A stretch of DNA of 64,000 bases from Sphingopyxis solisilvae (GTDB lineage Bacteria; Pseudomonadota; Alphaproteobacteria; Sphingomonadales; Sphingomonadaceae). Both the position numbers and the translations under genes were made by a program. Shown piece by piece: positions 53,486 through 61,931 of the stretch. The notes below the pieces were generated by a model. It did no database searches and was not told the DNA's origin. It saw only the letters and a program-made list of their open reading frames with translations. The stretch lies in NCBI RefSeq assembly GCF_015475875.1, contig NZ_JADKYM010000005.1, positions 62,001-126,000 on the forward strand. The letters are read 5' to 3'. Every line of letters begins with the position of its first letter. Within the stretch, counting starts at the first letter, position 1.

Positions 53486-53512
53486 GGAATCGTCCTAGCA
53501 GAAATGCGGCCA

Positions 53513-53649
53513 AAATCCTCCCCGCATGCGGGGAGGTGGCAGGCCGCAGGCCTGACGGAGGGGGGCGGCGTCCTTACGCCACCTCGCTTGAGGGCGCGGC
53601 CCCCTCCACCACCCTTCGGGCGGTCCCCCTCCCCGTCCCGGGGAGGATC
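53513..53649. repeat. Palindromic element family B, copy 4
   Basis: 137 bp between the siroheme gene and lysA, edges aatcctcc and gggaggatc; nested inverted repeats as in the other copies. Confidence 0.8.
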
Positions 53650-53652
53650 GTA

Positions 53653-54912
53653 TCAGTCGATCCAGTCCGGTACACGCTCCGCCGCCATGATCGTGCTGGC
53701 CGCGATGCGGTCGGCGACCTTGATGTAGCGGTCGCCGTCGACGAGCACTTCGGGGACCAGGCTGCGGCTGTTGTAGGTCGACGCCATCGTCGCGCCATAA
53801 GCGCCTGCGGTGCGGAAGACCGCGAGGTCGCCGGGTTCGACCGCGTCGGTGACGCGGTCGCGCGCGAAGGTGTCGCCGGTTTCGCACACCGGGCCGACGA
53901 TCGACGCGGTCATCTTTTCGCCGCTCGGCTGTACCGCGACGAAGTCGTGATAGGCATCGTAAAGCGCAGGGCGCGCGAGGTCGTTCATTGCGGCATCGAC
54001 GATGACGAAGGGGTTGGTCGCGCCGGGCTTGACCCACAGCACCTCGGTCAGCAGCACCCCGGTGTTGCCCGCGATGACGCGGCCGGGTTCGAACATCAGC
54101 GTGACGTCCCAATCCTTCGTCACCCGCGCGACCATCGCGCCATAATCGGCCATGCTCGGCGGATTATCCTCGGGCCGGTACGACACGCCAAGGCCGCCGC
54201 CGAGATCGACATGGGTGATGCTGTGGCCCGCAGCGCGCAGGTCGGCGACGAGGCGGCCGACGCGTTCGAACGCGGCTTCGAGCGGGTCGAGGCTGGTCAG
54301 CTGGCTGCCGATATGGACCGCGATGCCGCGCATCTGGAGCCCCGGGAGTGCGGCGAGGCGGTCGAACATCGCGGGCGCGACGTCGATGCCGACACCGAAT
54401 TTGTTGTCGGCCTTGCCGGTCGAAATCTTGGCGTGCGTCCCCGCGTCGACATCGGGATTGACGCGCAGCACGGCGCGCGCGGTCATTTCCTTCTTGAGCG
54501 CGATTTCGGCGAGCGCGACGCCTTCGGCCTCATGTTCGATGTTGAACTGGCCGATGCCGCGGTCGAGCCCGAGCGCCAGCTCGGCGCGGGTTTTGCCGAC
54601 CCCCGAAAAGACGATGTCGTCGGGCGCCATGCCCGCCGCCAGTGCGCGTTCGAGCTCGCCGCCCGACACGACGTCGGCGCCATAGCCCTGCCGCGCCAGC
54701 ACGCGCAGCACGCCGAGGTTGGGGTTGCTCTTGATCGCAAAGGCGAGATGCTTCTTCGGCACGTCCTTGAGCGCAGCGCGAAATTCCTGCGCATGCGCTT
54801 CGAGCATCGCGCGCGAATAGACATAGACGGGGGTGCCGATTTCTTCGGCAAGGCGCGGCAGCGGGATATCTTCGGCGTGGAGGACGCCGTCACGAAGGGC
54901 AAATTGATCCAT
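53653..54912 (-). CDS. lysA: Diaminopimelate decarboxylase
   Basis: 419 residues, ATG 54912 (an upstream in-frame reading to 55014 runs into a palindromic element). PLP-dependent last step of lysine synthesis. AFAIKSNPNLGVL has the PLP Lys, HVDLGGGLGVSY, PVCETGDTFARDR and AGAYGATMASTYNSRSLVPE with the C-terminal Tyr contribute to the dimer active site. Located with argH and the LptM-like lipoprotein in an arrangement usual in alphaproteobacteria. Confidence 0.96.
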   Translation of the reverse strand: MDQFALRDGVLHAEDIPLPRLAEEIGTPVYVYSRAMLEAHAQEFRAALKDVPKKHLAFAIKSNPNLGVLRVLARQGYGADVVSGGELERALAAGMAPDDIVFSGVGKTRAELALGLDRGIGQFNIEHEAEGVALAEIALKKEMTARAVLRVNPDVDAGTHAKISTGKADNKFGVGIDVAPAMFDRLAALPGLQMRGIAVHIGSQLTSLDPLEAAFERVGRLVADLRAAGHSITHVDLGGGLGVSYRPEDNPPSMADYGAMVARVTKDWDVTLMFEPGRVIAGNTGVLLTEVLWVKPGATNPFVIVDAAMNDLARPALYDAYHDFVAVQPSGEKMTASIVGPVCETGDTFARDRVTDAVEPGDLAVFRTAGAYGATMASTYNSRSLVPEVLVDGDRYIKVADRIAASTIMAAERVPDWID

Positions 54913-54938
54913 GGAATGAAGTCCTAATCCTAATTCTC

Positions 54939-55020
54939 CCGTTCGCATCGAGCGAAGTCGAGATGCCCCTGAGGATGGAGCGACACCGGAGGGTGTCTCG
55001 ACTTCGCTCGACACGAACGG
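54939..55020. repeat. Palindromic element family F, copy 1
   Basis: 82 bp with arms ccgttcgcatcgagcgaagtcgag / ctcgacttcgctcgacacgaacgg around a 22-bp centre, 26 bp upstream of the lysA start. A second copy is at 59509-59590. Confidence 0.9.
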
Positions 55021-55041
55021 ATAAGATAAGTTCGATCCAGC

Positions 55042-55293
55042 TCAGCCCGGAGGCGGCAGGTCGAAATCGTCGGGTTCGCGGCGTTCGGATCGTTTGAGAA
55101 GTTCGTCGCTGCGCGCGGGGCGGGCCTGCGCGTCAGGCGTCGTGAGCTCCTCCGTGGTCGGGGCGCGCGTGGCGCCGACGGGGACGACCGGCGCGGGCTG
55201 ACCCGCCACGGGCTTCAGATCTTCCTTGCTGCCGCACGCGCCGAGCAGCGCGGATGCGGCGAGCGTTGCGATGATGAGGCGCTTCGTCGCCAT
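55042..55293 (-). CDS. Small LptM-like lipoprotein
   Basis: 83 residues with a lipobox (ASALLGACG, Cys at residue 20) followed by a Pro-rich region and a disordered charged tail (RSDELLKRSERREPDD). In alphaproteobacteria a short lipoprotein is commonly found between argH and lysA; LptM-type lipoproteins assist LptD assembly. The start ATG shares bases with the argH stop (TAATG), so translation is coupled. Confidence 0.7.
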   Translation of the reverse strand: MATKRLIIATLAASALLGACGSKEDLKPVAGQPAPVVPVGATRAPTTEELTTPDAQARPARSDELLKRSERREPDDFDLPPPG

Positions 55294-56696
55294 TAATTAT
55301 GTCCTTCCAGCGCGGCACGGGCCGCGGCGATCGCCTGCCTTACCCGTTCGGGGGCGGTGCCGCCATAGCTGGTGCGACTGGCGACCGATGCCTCGACGGT
55401 CAGCGCCGCGAGCACGTCCGACGTCACCGCCGGGTGGATCGCGGCGGCATCGGCGGCGGGGAGCGCCGACAGTTCTACGCCCAGCTCCTCGGCGCGCTTG
55501 ACGCAGGCGCCGACGACATGATGCGCCTCGCGGAACGGCAGCCCGTTTTCGCGCACCAGCCAGTCGGCGAGATCGGTCGCCGTCGAATAGCCCGACGCGG
55601 CGAGCGCGCGCATGCGGTCGGCGCGGAAGGTCAAGGTTTCGACCATGCCGGTCATCGCGGCGAGCGACAGCGCCAGCGCGTCGAAGGCGCCGAACACGGT
55701 TTCCTTGTCGTCCTGCAGATCCTTCGAATAGGTCAGCGGCAGGCCTTTGACGATCACCGCGAGCCGCTGGAAGGCGCCGAGCAGCAGGCCGGCGCGACCG
55801 CGCACCAGCTCGGCGGCGTCGGGGTTGCGCTTTTGCGGCATGATCGAGCTGCCCGTCGACCAGGCGTCGGGCAGGCTGATGAAGCCGAAGGGCTGGCTGG
55901 CCCAGATGACGATTTCTTCGGCGAGCCGCGACAGGTGGATCGCGGCGATCGACGCCGAGGCGCAAAATTCGAGCGCGAAGTCGCGGTCCGAAACCGCGTC
56001 GATGCTGTTCGCCATCGGGCGGTCGAAACCCAAAGCAGCGGCGGTCGCATGGCGGTCGATCGGAAAGCCGGTGCCCGCGAGCGCGGCGGCGCCGAGCGGC
56101 GATTCGTTGAGGCGGCGGCGCGCGTCGGCAAAACGGCTGCGGTCGCGACCGAGCATCTCGACATAGGCGAGCAGATGATGGCCGAGCGTCACCGGCTGCG
56201 CGACTTGCAGATGGGTGAAGCCGGGCATAATGCTGTCGGCATGCTCGTCGGCGCGCCCCAGCAAGGCGGCCTGCATTGCGGCGAGCCCGGCGTCGATCCG
56301 CTCGCATGCGGTGCGCGTCCACAGGCGGAAATCGGTCGCGACCTGGTCGTTGCGCGAGCGCGCGGTGTGGAGGCGTCCGGCGGCTTCGCCGACAATCTCC
56401 TTCAGCCGCGATTCGACGGTCATGTGGATATCTTCGAGCGCGAGATCGACGGGGACGCCGTTCGCGGCAAATTCTGTGGCGATCTGCGCGAGGCCGCGGT
56501 CAATCTGGACGGCATCGTCGGCGCCGATGATGTCGGCGGCGCCGAGCATCGCGGCGTGGGCGCGGCTGGCGGCGATATCTTCTTCCCACAGGCGCTTGTC
56601 GATCGGGATCGAGGCATTAATTTCTTGCATGATCGCGGCGGGACCGCCACCGAAGCGGCCACCCCACATGCTGCTCTTGTCCGGAGTATCCGTCAT
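55293..56696 (-). CDS. argH: Argininosuccinate lyase
   Basis: 467 residues. Splits argininosuccinate into arginine and fumarate. Begins [18 protein letters not shown], then [38 protein letters not shown] and the family signature [19 protein letters not shown], all at the expected spacing. ATG 56696. Its first 29 bp overlap, on the opposite strand, the start region of the TlpA-like gene. Confidence 0.97.
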   Translation of the reverse strand: MTDTPDKSSMWGGRFGGGPAAIMQEINASIPIDKRLWEEDIAASRAHAAMLGAADIIGADDAVQIDRGLAQIATEFAANGVPVDLALEDIHMTVESRLKEIVGEAAGRLHTARSRNDQVATDFRLWTRTACERIDAGLAAMQAALLGRADEHADSIMPGFTHLQVAQPVTLGHHLLAYVEMLGRDRSRFADARRRLNESPLGAAALAGTGFPIDRHATAAALGFDRPMANSIDAVSDRDFALEFCASASIAAIHLSRLAEEIVIWASQPFGFISLPDAWSTGSSIMPQKRNPDAAELVRGRAGLLLGAFQRLAVIVKGLPLTYSKDLQDDKETVFGAFDALALSLAAMTGMVETLTFRADRMRALAASGYSTATDLADWLVRENGLPFREAHHVVGACVKRAEELGVELSALPAADAAAIHPAVTSDVLAALTVEASVASRTSYGGTAPERVRQAIAAARAALEGHN

Positions 56697-57255
56697 TCGC
56701 CGCGTCCCAAACCCGTATCTAGCGATCCTCGCCTTCCTGCTGGCCGGATCAATCGCGGGCTGCGATAGGGAAAAGGCGGGCGGCGGGCAACCCGCAGACG
56801 GCCAAGCAAATATTTCGGCGGGCCAAGCGAAGGGCGTCGGCCAGTTCGAATATATGATCGACCGCAGCCACAAGGGCGAAGCCGCGCCGACCGCTGCCTT
56901 CACCGGCCCCGACGATGCGGCGGTGACGCTGGTGGATTTTCGCGGGCGTCCTTTGCTCGTCAACCTGTGGGCGACCTGGTGCGCGCCGTGCGTGGCGGAG
57001 ATGCCAACGCTCGATGCGTTGGCGGCCAAGCGCGGCGAGGCGATGGCGGTGATCGCGGTGGCGCAGGATTTGCAGGGCGCCGAAGTGGTCGATCCCTGGT
57101 TCCAGAAGGCGGGGTTGAAGGCGTTGCAGCCGTATCTCGATCCGCAGAACGGGTTGCTCGATGCCGCGAACAGCGCATTGCCGACGAGCATCTTTTACGA
57201 CGCCGAGGGGCGCGAGTTGTGGCGCGTTATCGGGGCGATTGACTGGCAGGGCTGA
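56668..57255 (+). CDS. TlpA-like thiol:disulfide oxidoreductase (lipoprotein)
   Basis: 195 residues from the ATG at 56668. Lipobox LLAGSIAGC near residue 32, then a linker and a TlpA/ResA thioredoxin domain: [26 protein letters not shown] (CAPC redox motif), [40 protein letters not shown] with the cis-Pro. Such proteins reduce disulfides outside the cytoplasm, e.g. for cytochrome c. It starts inside the argH 5' end on the other strand, so start choice (56668 or a later codon) is uncertain. Confidence 0.78.
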   Translation: MLLLSGVSVIRRVPNPYLAILAFLLAGSIAGCDREKAGGGQPADGQANISAGQAKGVGQFEYMIDRSHKGEAAPTAAFTGPDDAAVTLVDFRGRPLLVNLWATWCAPCVAEMPTLDALAAKRGEAMAVIAVAQDLQGAEVVDPWFQKAGLKALQPYLDPQNGLLDAANSALPTSIFYDAEGRELWRVIGAIDWQG

Positions 57256-57268
57256 CGGTGGCGCCAAA

Positions 57269-57350
57269 GCCCCTCCGTCAGCCCTTCGGTCTGCCACCCC
57301 TCGCTTCGCGAGCGGTCCCCCTCCCCATGGCTTCGCCACAGGGAGGATCA
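57269..57350. repeat. Palindromic element family B, copy 5
   Basis: 82 bp between the TlpA-like gene and gpsA (convergent), with cttcggtctg and gcttcgcgagc palindromes and a gggaggatc edge. Confidence 0.75.
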
Positions 57351-57351
57351 A

Positions 57352-58353
57352 TCAGCCAGGATGCGCCTCGTCGCCGACCGCCGAGCGCAGCAGCCCGCGA
57401 AACACCTCCTGCGCGCTGCGTTTGCCCTGCGTCACGTCATACACGTCGCGCGCAATCGGCATGGCGAGATTGTAGCGTTCGGCGAGCGCGATGACGGTCG
57501 GCGCGCTTTTCACGCCCTCAGCGACCATGTTCATGCCCGCGATGATTTCGTCGATGGAGCGGCCCTTGCCGAGCTCGACCCCGACATGGCGGTTGCGGCT
57601 CAAGGGGCTGGTGCAGGTGGCGATCAAATCGCCCATCCCGGTGAGGCCCGAGAAGGTTTCGGGGCGCCCGCCCATCGCGACGCCGAGCCGGGTAATCTCG
57701 GCCAGCCCGCGCGTCATCAGCGCCGAGCGGGTGTTGTCCCCCGCCCCCAACCCGTCGCCCATGCCGACCGCGATCGCGATGATATTCTTGAGCACCCCGC
57801 CGAGTTCGCAGCCGAGCAGGTCGGTGTTGGTGTAAACGCGGAACAGGCCCGAGTGGAACACCGGCTGGAGCGCGCGGACGACGATGTCGTCCTCCATCGA
57901 CAACACGCTCGCCGCCGCCTGCCCGGTCATGATCTCGCGCGCTAGGTTGGGGCCGGTGAGCACGCCGACGGGGTGGCCGGGGAGGACTTCCTCGATCAGT
58001 TCGGTCATGCGTTTGCCCGAGGAAAGCTCAAGGCCTTTGGTCAGGCTGATGACGGGTACCCACGGGCGGAGGTGCTGGCGTGCTTCCTCGAGCACGGCGC
58101 GGAAGCTGTGCGAGGGGACGCCCATGACGAGGACGTCGGCGCCCGCGACGACTTCGGCCATGTCGCCGGTCGCCCGCAATGCCGTTGGCAATTTGATGCC
58201 GGGGAGATATTTGCGGTTCTCGTTGTCGCGGTTGATGCTGTCTACAGTTTCGGCATCGCGCGCCCACAGCGTGATCGGCGCATTGCGCGACACCACCGCC
58301 GCGACCGTCGTCCCCCAGCTGCCCCCACCGAGCAGGCCGACCTTCAGGCGCAT
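57352..58353 (-). CDS. gpsA: Glycerol-3-phosphate dehydrogenase [NAD(P)+]
   Basis: 333 residues. Reduces DHAP to sn-glycerol-3-phosphate, the backbone of phospholipids and triacylglycerol. NAD site VGLLGGGSWGTTVAAVVSRN; VPSHSFRAVLEEARQH; LTGPNLAREIMTGQAAA; catalytic Lys region ALLTMEDDI...; ENRGIAEITRLGVAMGG-like block and GLTGMGDLIATCTSPLSRN. The stop is 2 bp from a family B element. Fits functionally with the lipid genes downstream. Confidence 0.96.
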   Translation of the reverse strand: MRLKVGLLGGGSWGTTVAAVVSRNAPITLWARDAETVDSINRDNENRKYLPGIKLPTALRATGDMAEVVAGADVLVMGVPSHSFRAVLEEARQHLRPWVPVISLTKGLELSSGKRMTELIEEVLPGHPVGVLTGPNLAREIMTGQAAASVLSMEDDIVVRALQPVFHSGLFRVYTNTDLLGCELGGVLKNIIAIAVGMGDGLGAGDNTRSALMTRGLAEITRLGVAMGGRPETFSGLTGMGDLIATCTSPLSRNRHVGVELGKGRSIDEIIAGMNMVAEGVKSAPTVIALAERYNLAMPIARDVYDVTQGKRSAQEVFRGLLRSAVGDEAHPG

Positions 58354-58411
58354 ATCTCTCTCCCCTGTTTTGTGGGGAGAGTGGCGTGATTATGGGGGGT
58401 TGGCAAGCTTG

Positions 58412-58552
58412 CGATCCTCCCTGTCGCGCAGCGATGGGGAGGTGGCAGCGCGAAGCGCTGACGGAGGGGCATTGACGCTGCCGTTGCAATGCCCCTCCAC
58501 CATCCGCTTCGCGGACGGTCCCCCTCCCCATCGCTGCGCGACAGGGAGGATT
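58412..58552. repeat. Palindromic element family B, copy 6
   Basis: 141 bp with edges gatcctcc and gggaggatt, nested palindromes (gcgcgaagcgctg, gctgcgcgacag region). Located between the next hydrolase and gpsA. Confidence 0.85.
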
Positions 58553-59484
58553 TACAGCTTGGCCAGAAAATCCTTCATCACCGCCGCCGTTGCTTTTGGA
58601 TCCTCGATCATCGGGACATGGCCGACATGTTCGAAGATATGGCTCCGGCTGCCAGCGATGCCCGCTTCGAGCACCGGGACGCAGCTGACGTCGAGCAGGC
58701 GGTCGTGGCGGCCCCAGATGATCAGCGTCGGCGCCTTGACCTCGCCGAGCCGGTCGTTGAGCGGAAAGTCGCGGCCTTCGTTGGCGATGACCCAAAAGAT
58801 GCCGTCGAGCTGGTCGCGATATTTGAGTGCGTCGGCGTAGAGAACGGGCTTCAGCCGCGCCGGGATATAGGGCGGTTTGTGGACGACCATGCCGACCAGC
58901 CGGTCGGCGTCATCGAGGCTGGCGAGGACGAGCGGATTGTAGGTCTCGTCGGCAGCCTGTTTCTGAAGGTCGCTTTCGTTTGCGCCATTGACCCCGGCGT
59001 TGTTGAGCAGGATCAGGCTGGCGAGCGCATCGGGATAGTCGATCGCGTAGCGCAGCGCGATCCAGCCGCCCATGCTGTTGCCGCCGACATGCGGGCGGTG
59101 AAGGCCGAGCGTGTCGGCGAATTGCTTGAGTCGCGCGGTCTGCGCGCCGAGGTCATAGGCGAGATCGGGGTTGCGCTCATTCTCGCCGAAGCCGGGCAGG
59201 TCGGGGGCGATGACATGATAGTCGCGGGTCAGATACGGCGCGATCATCGACCAATTATCCTTGTCTCCGGCAAAGCCGTGGACGAGCAGGAGCAAGGGTT
59301 TCGCGGGGTCGCCGCCCTCCAGATAGGGCCAGTTGCGGCCATCGACTGTGACGCTTTTCTGCAACATCCCGCCGCGCCGCCGCAGCAGCGCGCGCCCGAG
59401 TGCGACGAGGCGGCCGGGGAAGACGAAATATAGCAGCGCCAGCGCGATCAGCGGGGCGAAGAGGAGGATGAGGAGGATTTTCAT
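58552..59484 (-). CDS. Membrane-anchored alpha/beta hydrolase
   Basis: 310 residues from MKILLILL (59484). An N-terminal hydrophobic anchor (LLILLFAPLIALALLYFVFP) is followed by the alpha/beta fold: LLVHGFAGDKDNWSMIAPYL, nucleophile VGGNSMGGWIALRYAID, WGRHDRLLDVSCVPV with the Asp and HVGHVPMIEDP with the His. Closest to the lipase/hydrolase family that includes plant and bacterial lipases; substrate unknown. Its stop is directly at the edge of family B copy 6. Confidence 0.85.
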   Translation of the reverse strand: MKILLILLFAPLIALALLYFVFPGRLVALGRALLRRRGGMLQKSVTVDGRNWPYLEGGDPAKPLLLLVHGFAGDKDNWSMIAPYLTRDYHVIAPDLPGFGENERNPDLAYDLGAQTARLKQFADTLGLHRPHVGGNSMGGWIALRYAIDYPDALASLILLNNAGVNGANESDLQKQAADETYNPLVLASLDDADRLVGMVVHKPPYIPARLKPVLYADALKYRDQLDGIFWVIANEGRDFPLNDRLGEVKAPTLIIWGRHDRLLDVSCVPVLEAGIAGSRSHIFEHVGHVPMIEDPKATAAVMKDFLAKL

Positions 59485-59508
59485 GGTCTGGAACTCGATT
59501 CCCACTTT

Positions 59509-59590
59509 CCGTTCGCATCGAGCGAAGTCGAGATGCCCATCGGCTTGGCGCTACCTTGCGGCGTGTCTCGACTTCGCTCGACACGAACGG
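59509..59590. repeat. Palindromic element family F, copy 2
   Basis: 82 bp, same arms as copy 1 (54939-55020), with a different 22-bp centre. It lies 25 bp upstream of the start of the hydrolase at 58552-59484. Confidence 0.9.
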
Positions 59591-59604
59591 CATTTAAACT
59601 TGGT

Positions 59605-60456
59605 TCAGGATTTCGGCACATGCGCGTCGAACCAGGCGATCAAATCACCCAGCACCGCATCTTGTTCCGGCTCGTTGTAAATTTCGTGGAACAGGCCAGG
59701 ATAGATTTTGAGCGTCTTGTCGGTCGATCCGACATTCTCGAACAGATATTGCGAACCCGCCACCGACGCGAGGCTGTCGGCGCTGCCATGCTGGAACAGG
59801 ATCGGCAGCGTGATCTGTGGCGCGCCCGCCTGCGCCGCGGCCATCGCGTCCATGAACTCCTTGCCCAGCCGCGCGCCGATCTTGCCGGTGTAAACGAGCG
59901 GGTCGGCGAGATAGGCGGCGACCACCGCGGGATCGCGGCTGACGCCGTTGGGGTCGAGCGATAGCACGCCGAGGCGCGGGAAGAAGCGCGACAGGAAGCG
60001 GCTGATCCAGACGGTGAAGCGCGACGGCGGCGCGGCGGGGACGATTGCGGGGCCGGAGAGCGCGGCGGCGGCGAACGCCTGCTGGCGCTCGATCAGGAAC
60101 AAGGTCGAGATCAGCCCGCCCATGCTGTGGCCGAGCAGTAGCCGCGGGGTGGTGCCCTGGTTGACCTCGACCAGGGTCAGCAGCTCCGCCATACCGTCGG
60201 TGAAGGCCGAGAAGCGCGGGACAAAACCGCCCTCGCCGTCGGACAGACCATGGCCCCAATGGTCGATCGCATAGACGGCATAGCCCGCGTCGGTCAGCCG
60301 TTTAGCAACATGTGCGTATCGACCGGCGTGTTCGGCATAGCCGTGCGCGAGCAACACGACGGCCTTGGGCGAGCCTGCGGGAAGCCATTGGGTGACGGGG
60401 AGCCTTGCCCCGGCGCCGGCGGACTCGGCGGGCAGCTGGATCGTACCCGCCGCCAT
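59605..60456 (-). CDS. Monoacylglycerol lipase-like alpha/beta hydrolase
   Basis: 283 residues, no anchor. HGYAEHAGRYAHVAKRL at the start (HG oxyanion), LLGHSMGGLISTLFLIERQQ (nucleophile), then SDGEGGFVPRFSAF upstream; HGSADSLASVAGSQYLF with the acid and LFHEIYNEPEQDAVLG with the His, the serine-hydrolase_4 (MGL) pattern. Hydrolyses monoacylglycerols or lysophospholipids. Starts 1 bp after the stop of the patatin-like gene; the pair is likely cotranscribed. Confidence 0.88.
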   Translation of the reverse strand: MAAGTIQLPAESAGAGARLPVTQWLPAGSPKAVVLLAHGYAEHAGRYAHVAKRLTDAGYAVYAIDHWGHGLSDGEGGFVPRFSAFTDGMAELLTLVEVNQGTTPRLLLGHSMGGLISTLFLIERQQAFAAAALSGPAIVPAAPPSRFTVWISRFLSRFFPRLGVLSLDPNGVSRDPAVVAAYLADPLVYTGKIGARLGKEFMDAMAAAQAGAPQITLPILFQHGSADSLASVAGSQYLFENVGSTDKTLKIYPGLFHEIYNEPEQDAVLGDLIAWFDAHVPKS

Positions 60457-60457
60457 G

Positions 60458-61909
60458 TTAGCGCACAGCCTTCTTCAGCGCGGCGGTGCTGCGGTGGCCG
60501 GGGCCGTCGTCGCCCGCACGGTCGATGCGCGCCAAAATGCCTTCGAGCGCGCGGCTGATCGCGGTCTGGGTGCGCACCATTTCGACCTTGGGCCAGGCGG
60601 TGCGCTCGCCGGTATCGATCAGTTCGTCGATGTCGTCCTGCCCCAGATCGGACAGGATCTTGGTCGGCGACCAGAATTTCGGCGGGCGGATGATGTTGAT
60701 GTCGCCGGTATATTCCTGATTGATCACCGAGCGCGCCATATTCGCGATGCTGTTGAGCGGCGGCACCCATTCGAGCGGTTTCTGGAAAATGATCATATTG
60801 GCGTTCAGCCACGCCTTGAAGGTCGCCATCGACGCATGTTGAATGGCCTCGATCGGCGCCATCTGCTTGCGCGTGTCGGTGGCGAAGGGCAGCGCGATCG
60901 GGTTCGCCTGGCTGACGATATGGTGGTTCACGCCATAGAGGCGTTCGAGCCGCTTGGTCGGGATGTCGTGGGTCACCGATCCGTCGACCCAGCGCCGGTC
61001 GGGCTGATAGGGAACGCGCGCACCGCTGTCGTCGCGTGCCATCAGCATCACCGGCGGGAACACGCCGGGGACCGCGCACGACGCCAGCACCGCCTCGCGG
61101 ATCAGCACATTGGGCGCGGTGATCGCGTTCAGCAGGCGGCCGTTCTGATGCTTTTCGGCGGGCGCGACCGAGACGTTGAGGTGGCGGCCGCTGATCTCAT
61201 AGGCTTCCTGAAAGGTCAGGTCGGGGATCAGGTCGGCGAGCCGGTCGCGCACTTCGTCCGATGCCAACCGCTTTTGTTTCGGATCACGCGCGGGGTTGGC
61301 GAGACGCTCGCTTTCGAGGAGCGCGCCGATCTCGCTGTCCTTGCGGGTGCAGACAACCGCGGCGACGATCGATCCGCCGCTGGCGCCCGACATGATCGCG
61401 GGGAGCACGCCTTCGGACCACAAAGCCTTGACGACGCCGATGTGGAAAAACAGGAAGCTGCCCGAGCCCGAGAGCAATAGCGCCGAGCGGCCGTAGCAAT
61501 GCTGGGCGCGGCGGAAGAAGTCGCGCTTCTCTTCGCGCGGGATACTGCGCGACGCTGCGATCTTGTTCAAGGATGCGACGACCTCGGCGACATAATCCTC
61601 GATGAGCTTTTTGGTGCCGAAGCGCGCTTTTTGATACAGGCGTTCGTGGCCCATGCCGTCGATATTGCCGTGGATGCCTTCGTTGAGGACGAACAGCAGC
61701 CCCTTGACGTCGCCCGCCGCCGACAGCTTGCGCAATTTTTCGAGCCGGGTGCGGATCGCCTTGTAATCGAAATGCTTGCTTTCGTCGGCGTCGCGCCACG
61801 CTTGCAGCCCCGATTTGCGGTCATGTTCGCGCGCGGCCTTGGCCCAGGCGGTGTAATCGGACGCGGTCACGAGATCGCGGTCGGCGCTGAGCGTCGGGGT
61901 GAGAAGCAT
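60458..61909 (-). CDS. Patatin-like lipase with DUF3336 domain
   Basis: 483 residues. N-terminal DUF3336 (YTAWAKAAREHDRKSGLQAW), then a patatin domain: SGSGSFLFFHIGVVKAL (oxyanion), IMSGASGGSIVAAVV (nucleophile Ser) and WVDGSVTHDIPTKRL (catalytic Asp). DUF3336-patatin enzymes of the yeast TGL3/4/5 and bacterial type hydrolyse triacylglycerol and lysophospholipids. It sits between MGL-like and WS/DGAT genes in the same direction, suggesting storage-lipid turnover. Confidence 0.9.
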   Translation of the reverse strand: MLLTPTLSADRDLVTASDYTAWAKAAREHDRKSGLQAWRDADESKHFDYKAIRTRLEKLRKLSAAGDVKGLLFVLNEGIHGNIDGMGHERLYQKARFGTKKLIEDYVAEVVASLNKIAASRSIPREEKRDFFRRAQHCYGRSALLLSGSGSFLFFHIGVVKALWSEGVLPAIMSGASGGSIVAAVVCTRKDSEIGALLESERLANPARDPKQKRLASDEVRDRLADLIPDLTFQEAYEISGRHLNVSVAPAEKHQNGRLLNAITAPNVLIREAVLASCAVPGVFPPVMLMARDDSGARVPYQPDRRWVDGSVTHDIPTKRLERLYGVNHHIVSQANPIALPFATDTRKQMAPIEAIQHASMATFKAWLNANMIIFQKPLEWVPPLNSIANMARSVINQEYTGDINIIRPPKFWSPTKILSDLGQDDIDELIDTGERTAWPKVEMVRTQTAISRALEGILARIDRAGDDGPGHRSTAALKKAVR

Positions 61910-61931
61910 CTAGTCGTCCTGCAGAACATGG

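Noticed and set aside
54912-55014. Longer lysA N-terminus
   Set aside because: The extra residues are the translation of a palindromic element, and the family start MDQFALRD is at 54912.
48245-58552. CRISPR array suggested by recurring palindromic units
   Set aside because: Units are irregularly spaced by kilobases, have no short direct repeats with equal spacers and no cas genes nearby.
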